A stretch of DNA of 64,000 nt, taken from positions 248,001-312,000 of the forward strand of contig QVRM01005224.1 in assembly GCA_003439945.1 (NCBI GenBank). Reading direction: 5' to 3'. This document shows positions 32,129 through 43,569 of the stretch, one piece after another; positions within the stretch are counted from its first letter, which is position 1; every line of letters begins with the position of its first letter. The notes beneath the pieces were generated by a model. The model was given only the letters and a program-made list of their open reading frames with translations, was not told where the DNA came from and made no database searches. Made by a program: the position numbers and the translations under genes. This stretch comes from Dermanyssus gallinae (taxonomy: Eukaryota > Arthropoda > Arachnida > Mesostigmata > Dermanyssidae).

Positions 32129-32535
32129 GAGCATTAATTATAATGTTTGTGCCAATAACTAAGGGTTCTAATCCGAAGATATACGGTAGAGCATTATTAT
32201 TATGTTCTCTTTCTAACGCCTTCAGATGCCTTACATGTCCACGAGATGAGCAAACTATTAATAAACGGGTCGCTACTTTGCCTATAAATATATAGGCAAA
32301 TATAAAGCATGATTGGTTTGCAAGCGATGACTTACTACCGTTAGCAGGCAATATTAGATTAACAGCACAGAGCCGTAGTAAGACGCCACGGGTCAAACTA
32401 GATAACAACAACATCAACAATAATGACAGCAAAACAGCAATAACAGCAATAACAGCAGGTGTCTTCGGTGGCTAAAGCCCAACAATAGACAAGAATGGAG
32501 CAAAAAAAAGAAACAAACAAAGGTGGTATTTTTAC

Positions 32536-32637
32536 CATTTCAAGGTTGTTCTTCATAATGCCCACTACGTCGTCGACTTGCGCTTGAGTCTTTCGGATCT
32601 TATGATCGACGTGCTCACTTTGGCCTGCAGTCGCCAT
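32536..32637 (-). CDS. Syb: synaptobrevin/VAMP, first coding exon
   Basis: Encodes the first 34 residues, from ATG at 32,637: a short MATAGQSEHVDHKIRK leader, then TQAQVDDVVGIMKNNLEM, the N-terminal half of the R-SNARE helix (compare TQAKVDEVVGIMRVNVEK in Drosophila Syb). Translation beyond 32,536 gives unrelated residues and a stop. ATG|GTAAAA at this point is a good donor, so the exon ends after the Met. Upstream, TCAATCAATCAATCAG just before the start region could be a 3' splice site of a 5' UTR intron. The leader is far shorter than in neuronal Drosophila Syb, so an alternative first exon encoding a longer N-terminus is possible. Confidence 0.88.
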
Positions 32638-33289
32638 CTTCTACCTGATTGATTGATTGAAGGACGGAAGGACGACGTCGATTATCAAGTAGACAGGTCA
32701 ATCGATTGATACCCAATTAGTCCGTCCACCGGCTTTGCGGCGCCGAGAACGGGCACTTTTCACGTCACTTCGCGAACTTGCTTTGTTAGCTAGTCGGCAT
32801 TCACATCCGTCGGTTAATCCGAGCGAGTATTGCAGTAAAACGATGCTGATAATGACGATGATGACAAATCACTGCAAGATCTCTGCAGCGCTCGCTGCAA
32901 CGGCTGCTGGAGATCAATGCGACTTTGAGCGGCTGAGTTGTGGATGAGCTCCGAGCTCACGTTTTGATCGTGCTGACTCGGCGACTGGTTGGTGGTTCCC
33001 GGCTCGCTGGAAACGATCAACGGACGGGATTGTCGCTCATTTGTTGATTTATTCAGTCAGTCAGTCATTCATTTATTCATACATACATCGCATACCAAAC
33101 ACATCACACATGCATGCATATATATGCCAACACAAGCACACAAGTATAAACGCACATCTACGCAGATCAACAACACTTACACGGTGAATTCTAGACCAGT
33201 CTGGACCAGCTGACCGGACGGAGAAACAATAACACAAAAGAGGCAATGGCTGGCTGGCTGGCTGCCTGCCTGCTATTTATCTATCTACC

Positions 33290-34960
33290 TCTGTAAAATG
33301 TCTGCTGCTGCTGCTGTTTTTGCAGCGACGACTACGACGGCTAGGACAGTTGGTTTACAGTTAATGCAGCACGGACTAGAACGGTTGTAGTTCTCTGTAC
33401 TATTATTGATAGTAGTAGGGATCGTAGTACAATTAGCATTACAAGCACTAATTGTGTCAAAAGCCACAAGCTGATGCTGCCATCACAAATGATGCCACTC
33501 TAGGCTGAACAGCCTCAATAACAGCAGCAGAAGCAGATGCAGATGCAGCAGCAGCAACAGTCGTTTCAATGCTATATGTTGTGTATTAGTCGTCCTCGTA
33601 GTAGGGTGGTTGTAGGTGGTTGAACAGATGAACATACAGACAGACACGAACACACACAGATGAACATACAGCCAGAGAGACAGCCAGAGAGACAGACAGT
33701 CACGAAGAGTATGTTGTGACTGAGTGAGTGATTGAGCGAATGAATGAATAGGCAGTGCCTTTTCTGCCGTCGTTTTTTTTCCACCGTGGTACCTGTTGAG
33801 ACCTGCTGTCTGGAGCGGTCGCTGAGTGGATCAGTCAACGTTACTCCTTAGTTGCCTGTCTGTCTGTCTGTTTCTCTGTCTCTCTGTCTGTCTGGCTTAT
33901 AGGGCTTTTGACTTTACTGCTCGATGCCGTGGCTGTTGCTGCTGCTGCTGCTATTGAACAGTTAGTTAGTCAGTTGGATAGCAGGCAACATGCTACTACT
34001 ACTACTACGACTATTACAAACAACTCATAGACTGCGAGACGGATGTCGATTTCCCCCTTACCTACCTACTACTGCTGTTGCTGTCGCTTCGACTACGCTA
34101 CGGTGCGATCACTGATAAACAAAGACAGATAGCGTAATGGTGACCCTGTTGTGATTGTTGTTGTCGTTGGTGTTGCTGCTGCTGCTGCTGTTGCTGTGGC
34201 TGCTATATCGCTAATGACTGGTAGCAATGGTGGCGACCAATCATGATGATAGTATAGTGATGGTGATGATCATCGTCACAATGATGGTAATGATTATCAT
34301 GATGGTGATGATAATGATGAAGATGCTGCGGATGACGACGTCATCATGGCGGCGATGCTGCGTATTGTTGCCAGCGCCACCTCCGCCGCCGCCTCCGCCA
34401 CCGCGGTCGTCGTCGTCGTGTTGTCATCGACGCGGCCGTTACCGCTGCTTCAGCAGCAACAGCAGCAGCAGCAGCTTAAGAAAGACAAAACTATGACCAG
34501 AAAGGGAGGAGGGGACGAGGAGGAGAAGGGGAGGAGGAGGAGGAGGAGGAGAACGAGGATGAGGAGGAAACTTAAGTGAGCGAGAAGCTGGCAAAGCGCT
34601 CGCTCCTTGTCACTAAGCTTGTCGCCTACCTCACTGGTAAGTATGTCTACAATTACAACTGAACAAAAATAATCATCAAAATAAACCTTGATAGTAGTAT
34701 GTATGTATGTATATGTTCCTGATCGAGTAAGCAAACAAGCAGGCAGGCAAGCAAGCACGCAAGCACGCAAGCAAGTGTTTCTCCAGAATGCCATTCGTAG
34801 TGGTCGCAGTTGCTCGAAATGCATACCGGCGGCTGGGTGTCATCATAGTGCCGTCGATACGACGTAATCTGCTGCTCCCGCCGCCGCCACCACCCCCGCC
34901 ACCACCCCCGCTGCTGCTGCTGCTGCTTTACACATGACATGGTAATGGCGGTGTTGGTGA
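33290..34960. repeat. cluster of short trinucleotide repeats upstream of synaptobrevin
   Basis: Many short runs: TGC/CAG (33,300, 33,530-33,560, 33,935, 34,170, 34,450-34,475, 34,910-34,925), GAT (34,240-34,335), CCG (34,380-34,400, 34,876-34,915), GGA (34,500-34,570), GTCT (33,858-33,895), GAAT and GCAA. No supported protein: the Ala-, Gln- and Arg-rich frames are repeat translations. The position 0.7-2.3 kb upstream of the gene start is consistent with 5' UTR or promoter-proximal sequence, which is inference only. Confidence 0.75.
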
Positions 34961-35048
34961 TGACGGTGATGATGCCACACGTGCTGAGGATGATGTACGT
35001 TACCGCGATTTGACGTTGAAATGAACGTCAGAGAGACCATTCGACAGT

Positions 35049-35228
35049 CGAGCTCGGTGGCGTGGTGTGTGCGTTCCCTCCTTGCGTCTCCCGACCGGAG
35101 GAGAAGACACATAGCAGGTGCGCGGGGGGATGAGCCCCACCGTTGCACATCTGCATCTATGAGGGGTCGTCCGTCTATAAAGCAATGCGGACGTTAAATG
35201 TTGGCTGAGAGTCAGCCCGAAAAGTCGA
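35049..35228 (+). mobile_element. tRNA-derived SINE, copy 3
   Basis: Plus-strand copy: GAGCTCGGTGGCGTGGTG head, a GGGATGAGCCCCACCGTTGCAC B-box region (degraded), body TCCGTCTATAAAGCAATGCGG, and tail with the GGCTGAGAGTCAGCC hairpin. Target duplications are not clear; only a short AGTCGA occurs at both ends. It is the most diverged in the B-box. Confidence 0.8.
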
Positions 35229-35461
35229 TTTAGCTACGATAAATACACGTGAACGTTGCAGAATCATCACGTTGTTGCCTTGCGAGGCAGAGCGTCAGGT
35301 CATCAACTCTGGCACTGCTTAGGTCGGTGCGTCTTTAACAAAGCCAATGAACAGTGTCAAAGCTTGGCAGCTCAAACGCTTGGTTTACCTATGTTTTGCT
35401 CATCACTAGGATATCCACACACTTTAGTGCCGTTGGTTTGAGGAATGCCAAAGCTGCAGAG

Positions 35462-35473
35462 CCCCCCCCCCCC
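35462..35473. repeat. poly-C tract
   Basis: Run of about 12-13 C. Low complexity. Confidence 0.8.
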
Positions 35474-35713
35474 ACAAAACAATATTAAGCGTTCGTTATC
35501 GATTTTCGCCTTGAAATTGCCTTGTGCAATTGCCAATTGCCAACGGGCAAAATCAAGCCACTAACGCTATCAACGTAGTTCTCGACTTCTGCGTGTCGAT
35601 ATTTCTAGTTTTTGTCTACACCTACACTTGTCTTTTGTTAAAGTTGGTCAACAAAGTCGCTCCAAGGCCAGTAATTTTTAAGGCTCCTGTTGCCTAGAGC
35701 CTGGATAAAGTAT

Positions 35714-36028
35714 TCAAGTATGCTGCTGCGTGTGCAGGACACGCGGCATGTCCAGTAAGATGAAACCGTTACTGTTATTGACGTTGCTTAGCCATCTTTG
35801 ATACATGGCTGTGGAATCGAGGTATTTTAGTCCAGCACCCCAGTTAGTTGTCGAATCGACCATGTACGCGGCGACTAGATGTAGCGCGGTAAATGCTCGT
35901 AGAGTGGACGGTAAGTTTTCCTGGTACGCAAATGCATCAAAGTCACAAACTCTAAAATATTCGGCATGGACTTCTTGATCAGAATCCTTCCCACCAGCCG
36001 ACGTAATGTAAAGCCGACAGCGATCAGC
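35714..36028 (-). CDS. possible 3'-terminal exon of an unrecognised gene
   Basis: On the minus strand a polypyrimidine-AG acceptor (TATTTTTTAG) is followed by 104 open codons to a TGA at 35,714-35,716. The translation looks like ordinary globular protein: it starts ADRCRLYITSAGGKDSDQEV, includes AFAYQENLPSTLRAFTAL and ends MPRVLHTQQHT. It contains no repeats or low complexity and is not a recognisable transposon product. No upstream exon was identified and I do not recognise the family. An open stretch of this length in AT-rich DNA could be chance. The overlapping frame ending at 35,875 is shorter after the acceptor. Confidence 0.35.
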   Translation of the reverse strand, partial: ADRCRLYITSAGGKDSDQEVHAEYFRVCDFDAFAYQENLPSTLRAFTALHLVAAYMVDSTTNWGAGLKYLDSTAMYQRWLSNVNNSNGFILLDMPRVLHTQQHT

Positions 36029-37952
36029 CTAAAAAATACATATAATGATACAATAGTAATAATATAATAGTATACAAAGCCAACAACAGGCTGTGTGACA
36101 TACAGCAATCACATCTGATTGAAAAGATAGTCGACAAAAAATGGTAAACTAAAAAAAATATATATATAATTATATATATAGGCCGTAGACCGCATCTCGG
36201 TTGTTAAGCAGCTGGATAAACTTCGGCATGTGGTATGCAGAATGCGGTTGACGCATAATCCAGATACATAATCGCCATCCAGGGAAAGTTATATTTAAGA
36301 AGAAGCCAGGACAACTAAGGCGCTCTAAGGCGAGTAGGGGAATACGTTCAAGAAATATGCACCGCTCGAAAGGCCTTCTTGTTCGATGGGTTATAATTTG
36401 GTTAGAAGGCTGGGTGGGTTTTTTGGTTAGAATATCGGACTCTGTTTTCCATTGTTTAATTTAACCGTTAAGACTATCGCCGGATTAACTTGTGTACATG
36501 TTTCGACCTATATATGCCTGCACAGCACGTTTACCAATATGGAAGTCTATGAACGCGTCTTTACACAAATATATAGAAGTAAATTATAACATATTATTAA
36601 ATTTAGTAATATATTAACTAATGGCGTTTGGGCATCTGCCTAGACCTTCATGGCGGAATATAATAACATGGCTCTAAATGTCTGCTATTTCAATGTTTCG
36701 CTTTCCCCCACATATGGACCAAGATTGTCAACGCAGGTTGCAGCCATTCCGATGTCATGCCACTTGGCGCACTAATGATGTTACTTTGCTCAAGTCTAGG
36801 AGTTGGGCCGTGACCAGAACCAGTCAAGGTTCGATACCACAACAAGTAATTCCCTTTTTCATGATAGTTTAAGCTACTTGCTGGCTCGCCTCTGAAACAG
36901 ATTGAGCAAAGATTCGAGTTTCCTGTATAAGGGCGACACGTTTACAAGTAGATTTGTGCGGAAGGGAGCGTGTAAAACGTAGCGTATGTCTGTATCACCT
37001 TATGGCTACTTTTGTCAAGGAACAGTGAAGTGTTTAACAGCGAAATAAGCAGCGAAGAAAGCCTACCACTTACGTTGGACGCTCTCAATTGCTGTCAGAA
37101 AAATGCGCGAATTGTCACTTAGTTATTACTTTTTATTTGATTTTCATAATCATTTTTCACTAAGGACGCAATTCATATTTAGTACTTCGTTTCATAATAA
37201 GTCCAAAAAACGTGGCGCCTCATGGTGAATTCAGGGCTTATTAAGGAGTTATTCTACGAGCTTGCTACTTTCTCTTACTAAACGAGAAACTGAAGCTTTT
37301 TGGCGCTGTCGTGAGGATGCAGGACGTTTAGTACTGGTGTGGCGTTACCTCTTACGACGACTTCCTATTACAGCTACTACAAGCGACTGCCGGCAGAAAA
37401 TACAGTGATGAAATGAACAGCACGCCCTATTATATGCTTACATTTCTAAATAATACGATGCAAAAACGCTGCACTGCAGAAAACTATGTGTGAAAATATT
37501 ATAGTGGCACAAACAAAACAATATGCCGAGTGGGATTGGACAAACCATCAGAACGGAAAAGAAGTCGCTCCTACATAGCAGGAATGTAAGACAGTCATCG
37601 CGAGGGGGAACGCCATACTTTCATAGCCACTGTTACGCTAGCTAAGCCCAAGTAGTTCGTGGTCGACTGTATACCTTTTGTCTGCTTATTATCGATACCG
37701 AAGCGAGCAGAAATGGAATCTCTCTGATCGCTCGCCCGCCAATATTGCTCGCTAACTACGACTCTTCTCGTGCTCTTTTCAAGTTCCGCATTTCGAACAC
37801 AAAGTTAACGATGGAAATAAAAAGGAATCAAACTAATTGGAAATAGAAGCTGCTCAAGCTCGAGTGCAGTAGTTTTTCTTACGGTATATGATATGTTTTT
37901 AATAACAGAATGCTTTTAATAATTTATTTCAATTACCTCATTATACAAACCA
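36029..37952. other. non-coding stretch
   Basis: AT-rich with short TA runs near 36,160-36,180. No supported gene; open frames are short. Confidence 0.4.
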
Positions 37953-38200
37953 TCATAGACTTGCAATTTCCTGCGCTTCACGCAGTGAGTCTGGTGGGTC
38001 TTTTTGCACCTGGGTTAATTTGCTTGTTCTAGAATGTGCTCCTTGACGCTTAGCGGTACTGGAACAACTGTATCTAATATTTGCATTCAATGGCATTACA
38101 AATGTTGGTGAAAGCAATTCAACGTAGAGAGGTGCGTGCATGCAACGGTTGGTGACAAATGTGCGATATGTCATACAAGGCAGGCGTAACAATACGTGCG
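37953..38200 (-). CDS. possible 3' exon with poly-A signal
   Basis: Minus-strand open frame of about 80 codons following GAGTTACAG (possible acceptor), ending in TGA at 37,953-37,955. An AATAAA lies 25 nt further on (37,923-37,928). The translation (APLYVELLSPTFVMPLNANI ... QVQKDPPDSLREAQEIASL) has no recognised domain. Length and context alone are weak evidence. Confidence 0.22.
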
Positions 38201-39595
38201 CTGTAACTCACGTAATTCATTATCAAGGGGTTAGTTGATACAAACATAGGCAGTCAATGTTAGCCGTATGATGCGTGATAAATATGGCTTTTGTTCGATT
38301 ACGCTCTATGAGAATTAGTCTTTACCATGAGCAATTAAGCCGCCTCACTTTAGCGTAAATCTAACCTGAACCGTCTCTTAAGCGAAAGGGCTGCAACTAA
38401 AGGAAATAATGAACTTTACCACTTGCTGAGTGAGAAGTAAGTGTGTAAGTGTCATCCGATGTAGCCAGTTTGTATTGTAAACTATATACCTCCCATCCAC
38501 CATCGTACCTTCATATCGATTTAGTATAGATAAAAATATGACGCTTTCTTTGTGAGGCGTAATTATTCTAGTCTGTTTCTCTGTAAGCTACTTTTAAACA
38601 GAATAGTGCCTCGCGCTAGCGCTAAAGCTCTACGGTAGAGTGGAGTCAGTGAAAATTAGGACGTTTAAGTTTAAACTGATTTTTTCCAGGTAACCAGTAA
38701 TCACTAGGTGGGTTCGACCCCGGAGCGACGTATACTCTTCCTACGCGATCTTTGTTGAGACTTGCATATTTAGGGTAGGGTTATAAATAAAATAAATGAT
38801 CAAATTTGCTCACTTGCGGTCATCAGCTGGGATCTTGACAGCGTTTTGTTCGACTTTGCGATGAGGCTGGCTAGAATCTGAACTCTTGACGGAGTACATC
38901 ATCCAGAGTAGATCGTAGATATATTTCTCTACGCCTAGTGTTGCCTGTCTTCCATTGGATCGATGCGCTTTTTAGTTTAGTCACATCTCGCGGTGTAGGA
39001 ACGAAGGCATGTCGCATTTCTGGAATCATTTCGATATAGCCTTTTATCTATTTGTTTTCTTTAGCTTATAAACTAATTGCCGCCCTGTCAACGAAATAAC
39101 TCAGCAAAACGTGATTACGTTAGATCGGATCCGCGGCTGCTCACTTAGTTGAGACAGTCGATCACGTGGTAGCTTTCAGCTAGCCTTCTTTATTTGGCGC
39201 TATACAGTAAAAACAAGAAATGGCATGCTCAAATTATCTGGTTACTCTCTCAATCGCACATGATCATGTTTTCTGGCATTTAATTACCTAATTGGGACTT
39301 GAGAGCATTTGCTGGATCGATCGCACCGTTGCGGGTAGGTCGTCTGAGCTGTGTGGGAATACATAGAGTAAAGCAATGTTGCAAATCTCAGCCGCCGACA
39401 CGAAAACGGCTTTAAGTTTAAAATCCACAGAGATGCATATTGTGACGCCACTTGTTCTTATTGCCACTATTAAGTAAGCGCAGTCGGTGCCTTATACGTG
39501 GTATCTATTTTTTTTGCGGATTTCTCATCTTGGATGTTGTGCGAAACTTTTGTTTTTATACGGAAGGCTAAGGCACTATCGGCATTGGCAACCTA
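38201..39595. other. non-coding stretch
   Basis: Unique AT-rich DNA. No gene, RNA or repeat recognised. Confidence 0.4.
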
Positions 39596-39599
39596 TAGC

Positions 39600-40215
39600 A
39601 CCAAGTGTGGCTCACCCCTAAACACCTCAAATCTATCCCCCAGAGATAGGAAATATGTGGTACTACATGTGAGTCTCATGCTTAACCGGCTCTCACAAAT
39701 CTCTCCCTTTCACATCCTGGCCACGATTTCCCGAGGGGATATATCGAGCCGTTCTACTGAATGTCGAATTTTCTCACGTGGTCACCTCCGACTTCTCAAT
39801 CCGCACCATATAGGTTTGGAATTAGCCGTGGCGCGTGAGGATTTGAGTCGAAAAGCGCATCAAAGTCCCTTGGCCCGGCCCGCTATGTCCCACCAATGTC
39901 GAGGATCCGATACGAGCGACCGGGTACGCCCCGCCCGAGGCACTCCTAAGCCGGACACAGCCCGCCCGGGGAACTCTTTACTCGCTTTATTCCCGGGCCA
40001 GAATATTCTAGAAGAACTGGTTAGGCGGAGCAAGAGCCGCTTCTGTGCTCACTGTGTGGTACGCCTAGCAGACCCAAGGGCCGTGCTACACTGCAAACTG
40101 TTCAATGCTGTTTTGCGCCGAGCCGCGACGAGGTGGGCGAGATCGTCGGCGATGGCGACGGTCCAGTCCACTCTCTTCGATAGCCCCAGCCACAGGATAT
40201 CGTCGTAGGCCAGTG
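39600..40215 (-). pseudogene. R1-clade element fragment
   Basis: Read on the minus strand: LAYDDILWLGL then ADDLAHLVAARRKTAL (the RT YADDLALV region) at about 40,085-40,215. Further on, FQTYMVRIEKSEVT at about 39,790-39,850 matches GQFQTYMVRINKASVD of the full-length R1. RT thumb and intervening sequence are shortened and full of stops. The plus-strand 236-codon frame over this region is its antisense shadow. Confidence 0.6.
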
Positions 40216-40217
40216 TC

Positions 40218-41445
40218 ATGTATGAGAAACCACTAGCAATATTTAACACGGAGTACGACGTAATCGTGGAAACCGATGTGAGCAATATAGGCTTGAGAGA
40301 GTGTTATTGCAAAAATGCCCAGAATGCGAAAGGCCGGCAGCTTATATGCTTCTTGAACATTAACGGAAACGCAGCAAAAATATTCGACACGGGAGGAAGA
40401 AGCGCTGGCGTGTCTTTTTGTAATAGAACGGTGGCATGTATATTTATTTGGACGACGATTTCGACTTTGTACAAATCACTCAGCGCTAGTTACGTACTTG
40501 GAAGCAAGGGGAACGGGAAGAGCACTAATGCGTATAGGGCGCGTATAGGGTAGAGCGATTGAGGGGATATAATTTTTCCTCATAGAATACCGCGCGGGAG
40601 TGTCTAATCATATTCCGGATAGTTGTCACGATTACCAAGTGCTGATGAGTTCGAAGCGAATGATGCAACAGAGATAGTAGTATCATATTTGACTGAAGAG
40701 GTAAAACCATTGAGCTGGAAAGAAATTGCACGAATGTCTAGGGTAGATTCCGTTGGCGTGCCGGTTACAGGCGTTCAAGTTGGCACACGATGATGCACAC
40801 CAAGGAATTGTCCGAACGAAACAGCGACTACGGGAGCGATTTTGGTGGCCAGAGATGGATAAATTCGTAGAAGAAGCTGTTCGCAATTGTGTGCTCGAAT
40901 AACAAAACAACACTTCCTGTGACTGCGCAATGGATGGGCATTAGACGGCCAACAGTAAGGGAAGGAGAAAAGAAGTACAGCTCACCTATCCAAGTAATGG
41001 CACGTTAACGGGCTGATACATACTTGTTGGCCGACGGGAGATTATGGCACCGGAACAGACTGGTGTCCGCCAAGCAACCGGCTACAGCAACAACCCAGCA
41101 CAGACAAGGGCCACTGACTGGCACACAAGGTGGACCGGCGGTTCCTATAAGAGAGGAGGAACAATCGGAGGAAGAAGAGCAACTGTCGGAACAATCAGAA
41201 CAGGGGGAGCTATCGTCGGAACAATCGGAAGAAGGGGAGCAATCGTCGGAACAATCGGAAGAGGGGGAGCAATCGTCGGAACCGGAAGAATACATTTCAG
41301 TAGCAGAAAATGACACCGAGCAACCGGAGTTAGTTGAGGCAGGTCGAGAAGGACAAAAGCAACACCGAAATATTTAGATGATTATGTGAGATGGTATAGG
41401 TAGTCACAGGTAGTAGGTACCGCTCAAAAAGTGAAGGGGGAGATT
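40218..41445 (+). pseudogene. second Ty3/gypsy fragment: RNase H, integrase zinc domain, C-terminal tail
   Basis: KPLAIFNTEYDVIVETDVSN is the start of an RNase H domain, truncated just upstream of it. At about 40,740-40,910 FKLAHDDAHQGIVRTKQRL and RFWWPEMDKFVEEAVRNC give the integrase zinc-binding region. The catalytic core is missing. At 41,020 LADGRLWHRNRL matches the WHRNRL tail of the 15-19 kb gypsy element, followed by an acidic repeat tail. It ends near GAAGGGGGAGA (41,437), a polypurine tract. It is related to, but clearly distinct from, the first gypsy copy. Confidence 0.7.
41163..41290 (+). repeat. 30-bp imperfect tandem repeat in gypsy C-terminal coding tail
   Basis: Units of the form TCGTCGGAACAATCGGAAGA plus GGGGGAGCAA repeat about three times, with a more diverged start. 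Translated they give SSEQSEEGEQ units, a highly acidic tail. Equal multiples of three keep the frame. Confidence 0.85.
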
Positions 41446-42185
41446 CTAGTGTATGAGATAGATTGATGAGTATGATGATCTATGATGATAATGATTGAAG
41501 GAAGCGCACCGCCCGGGGTGGGGGATTACCTGCCACCAGGTGGCGTAATGAATGCCATAAAAATTAGTCTGAAATAATCCAGAGAGCTTTTTTTGGCGTT
41601 GGCGCTGATTGAGCCGGTTACCCGAACGGTGAGTGTCCTTATTGCCACTACGTAGATACTACAGCCAGGCTTCACAGATGCGGGCCCAGCGTCCTCATAA
41701 TCGTACCGTTATCTGCGTTAAAGCGTTCTTCACACCGAACAAACAATCGGGTTGCGAGAGACGCCAAAGGGTCCTGGTCCGTTCGCTGCAGTATCCGTTA
41801 GAGGACGTCCATCGTTGACCGGCCCCGGTTACATTCTCTACTCAAACAGTTTGTCTACTGTGTCTAGTACATAAATGGGTCTAGAGGAGGTAGAGTCTAG
41901 GGCGCGAGGTGCGCCACATTTCAGTCGGCTCCCGCTATGGTGTGTTATATTTACTTGATACTATCAGATATGCCTAAGGTGAGGCGCGACTTTGATCATC
42001 AGAATCCGCGTAGGCTTGAAAATGCTTAAATTTGACACAATTTTACGCATCACCCAGTTCGTTCGTCTCCGACCGAGTCAGTCATGTGATAATTTTATTT
42101 GAGCAACCTGGACGCTCCAAATACCTAAATCCCGTATGATGGTTGCAGATGATAACAGCGCCCCGATTGAAGGGTATATTTTTTG
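41446..42185. other. possible degraded LTR and unique DNA
   Basis: The sequence starting TGTATGAGATAGATTGATG directly after the polypurine tract could be the start of this gypsy element's 3' LTR. With no second copy in the window its limits cannot be set. No gene seen. Confidence 0.3.
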
Positions 42186-42189
42186 TCTC

Positions 42190-42470
42190 CGTTTAGAGCG
42201 GCGTTTATTTTGATATCGTTTGCGTAGTTCCTGACTTTGATTGAGAGGTGGTTATTAAACCTTAGGCAGCATATGTATAGTACATGTATTAGTGGGTACA
42301 GATTAGTTCCCTGTGGTCAACCAGATGCAATACGCATCTGGTCCAAACATTTGTAGTCCAAACGCAGAAGGTCCTGTTTGCAATGAAAAACCCAAGTAAT
42401 TTGACAATATAGACTCTCACGCTATGGGCGGATAGGCCACTCAGAGGCTCTTCTTGCGCAACTAATTAGA
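42190..42470 (-). pseudogene. CR1/L2-like RT remnant
   Basis: Minus-strand translation across shifts: VRVYIVKLLGFFIANRT, then PQGTNLYPL, then KVRNYANDIKINAAL. These correspond to the helix before the PQG motif, the PQG.L.PLL motif and a mutated YADDIKI catalytic box, in the right order and spacing. Only about 280 bp survive. Confidence 0.55.
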
Positions 42471-43225
42471 ATGCAGATTGAAAATTGAAGTATTATAAAG
42501 TGGGTATCTAGCAAATAGATTGTTGTGGAGCACTTTGACTGATTTCTACGTATTGCTAATTCAAGTTAAAACTTTGTTCGTTTGCGTTATCATATATACA
42601 GGATAAAGCTCCCATATATGAATGTCATTTGTGCATTCTTTATGCATCGGTTCTACATACTATAGCATGGCGGAAGACACCGGCTACCTACATTTCGTTA
42701 AGAATTGAGCGGACAATTATCGAGAATAGCAAATATATCTATCTGCTATAGGTTTTGTGTATGTTATCAGGTACTTTTTCTAGTTTCTCGTTGCACCTAA
42801 TGGCCAATTGTGTGTTATTATGTTTCTCTACTGCGTAACATTTTCTCTCGTTTAGTTTGAAAGCACTTTAGCAACGTCGCTACCTCGACTTCTAAAAATT
42901 TCTCAGGTCTGCTATTGCATATATATTGTGCAGGTAAGGCAACGTTTTGGAAACAAGCCAGATACTTTGTCAATTTGACATTTACTTTTTTTCACATTGA
43001 CACATGGTACAAAGAACTAATACAAATTTGCTGCTTAAAGGTTTCAAAATAGCCAATTCATATAATTCAATAGTATGGGCATCGCAATCGGAATTGCGTA
43101 TTCGTGGCTGCAGGTCGAGAAACTCAGTCTATATGTTTCTGGTTAAAATCCAAAGCCTAAATATTGCATCCACGACCTCCCGAATGCAAGACAATGGCTT
43201 TGCTACTAAGCCACCTTGCTCGGTT
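42471..43225. other. non-coding stretch
   Basis: AT-rich. No supported feature. Confidence 0.4.
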
Positions 43226-43229
43226 CCGG

Positions 43230-43565
43230 AGATTCTTCCACTCATTATGCAAGAGGTTGGTTTTGCGCTGGCATTTCTCGTGCTATTTGGGGTCGGGTTT
43301 ATCATATAAATGGCGGTGCTCGGCGGATCTCATGGCTCTGCAGCAATTACTGCAGCAGTCCGTGCCTGGATGGTTAGAACGAGGTTGTCAGAGTAGGCAA
43401 GGAGGTTAATTCCGGAGAGGGAGGTCCCATCCAAATTTGCTGGGCGTCAAACAGTAAGTCGCTCCCCTCCGCAATGTCCCGGGAGCGTGCATTCACGATG
43501 GACTCGAATGCTTTAGCCAGGGAGCCGAGTAGGCAGATTGGACGGTAGAAGCTAGTAGACTATTT
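43230..43565 (-). pseudogene. R1-clade element fragment with internal deletion
   Basis: Minus strand: SFYRPICLLGSLAKAFESIV and NARSRDIAE (RT block 1, near 43,440-43,550), followed after a short gap by a segment homologous to the 517-640 region of the first R1 fragment (FDKPDPK, KCQRKTNL). The two parts are normally more than 1 kb apart, so the copy has lost most of the RT. Confidence 0.6.
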
Positions 43566-43569
43566 CGAT

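Larger units (their letters stand above)
23453..32535 (-). other. synaptobrevin intron (9.1 kb)
   Basis: Starts with GTAAAA after exon 1 and ends with TTTATTACAG before exon 2, and falls between codons (phase 0). It splits the SNARE motif just before the zero-layer Arg. I see no conserved exon inside. Open frames such as 23,716-24,129, 25,408-25,710, 28,573-28,917 and 30,244-30,480 lack recognisable domains. An alternative exon cannot be excluded. Confidence 0.8.

Noticed and set aside
34227..34579. Repeat-rich frames (Met/Ile, Ala/Pro, Gln, Arg runs)
   Set aside because: Translations of trinucleotide repeats; no non-repetitive protein sequence.
39498..40208. 236-codon plus-strand open frame
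   Set aside because: No domain, and it overlaps an R1 fragment readable on the minus strand (ADDLAHLVAARR, FQTYMVRI).
43004..43309. 101-codon plus-strand frame ending in a hydrophobic stretch
   Set aside because: Overlaps an R1 fragment on the minus strand. The hydrophobic end is the antisense of its Lys/Arg-rich segment.
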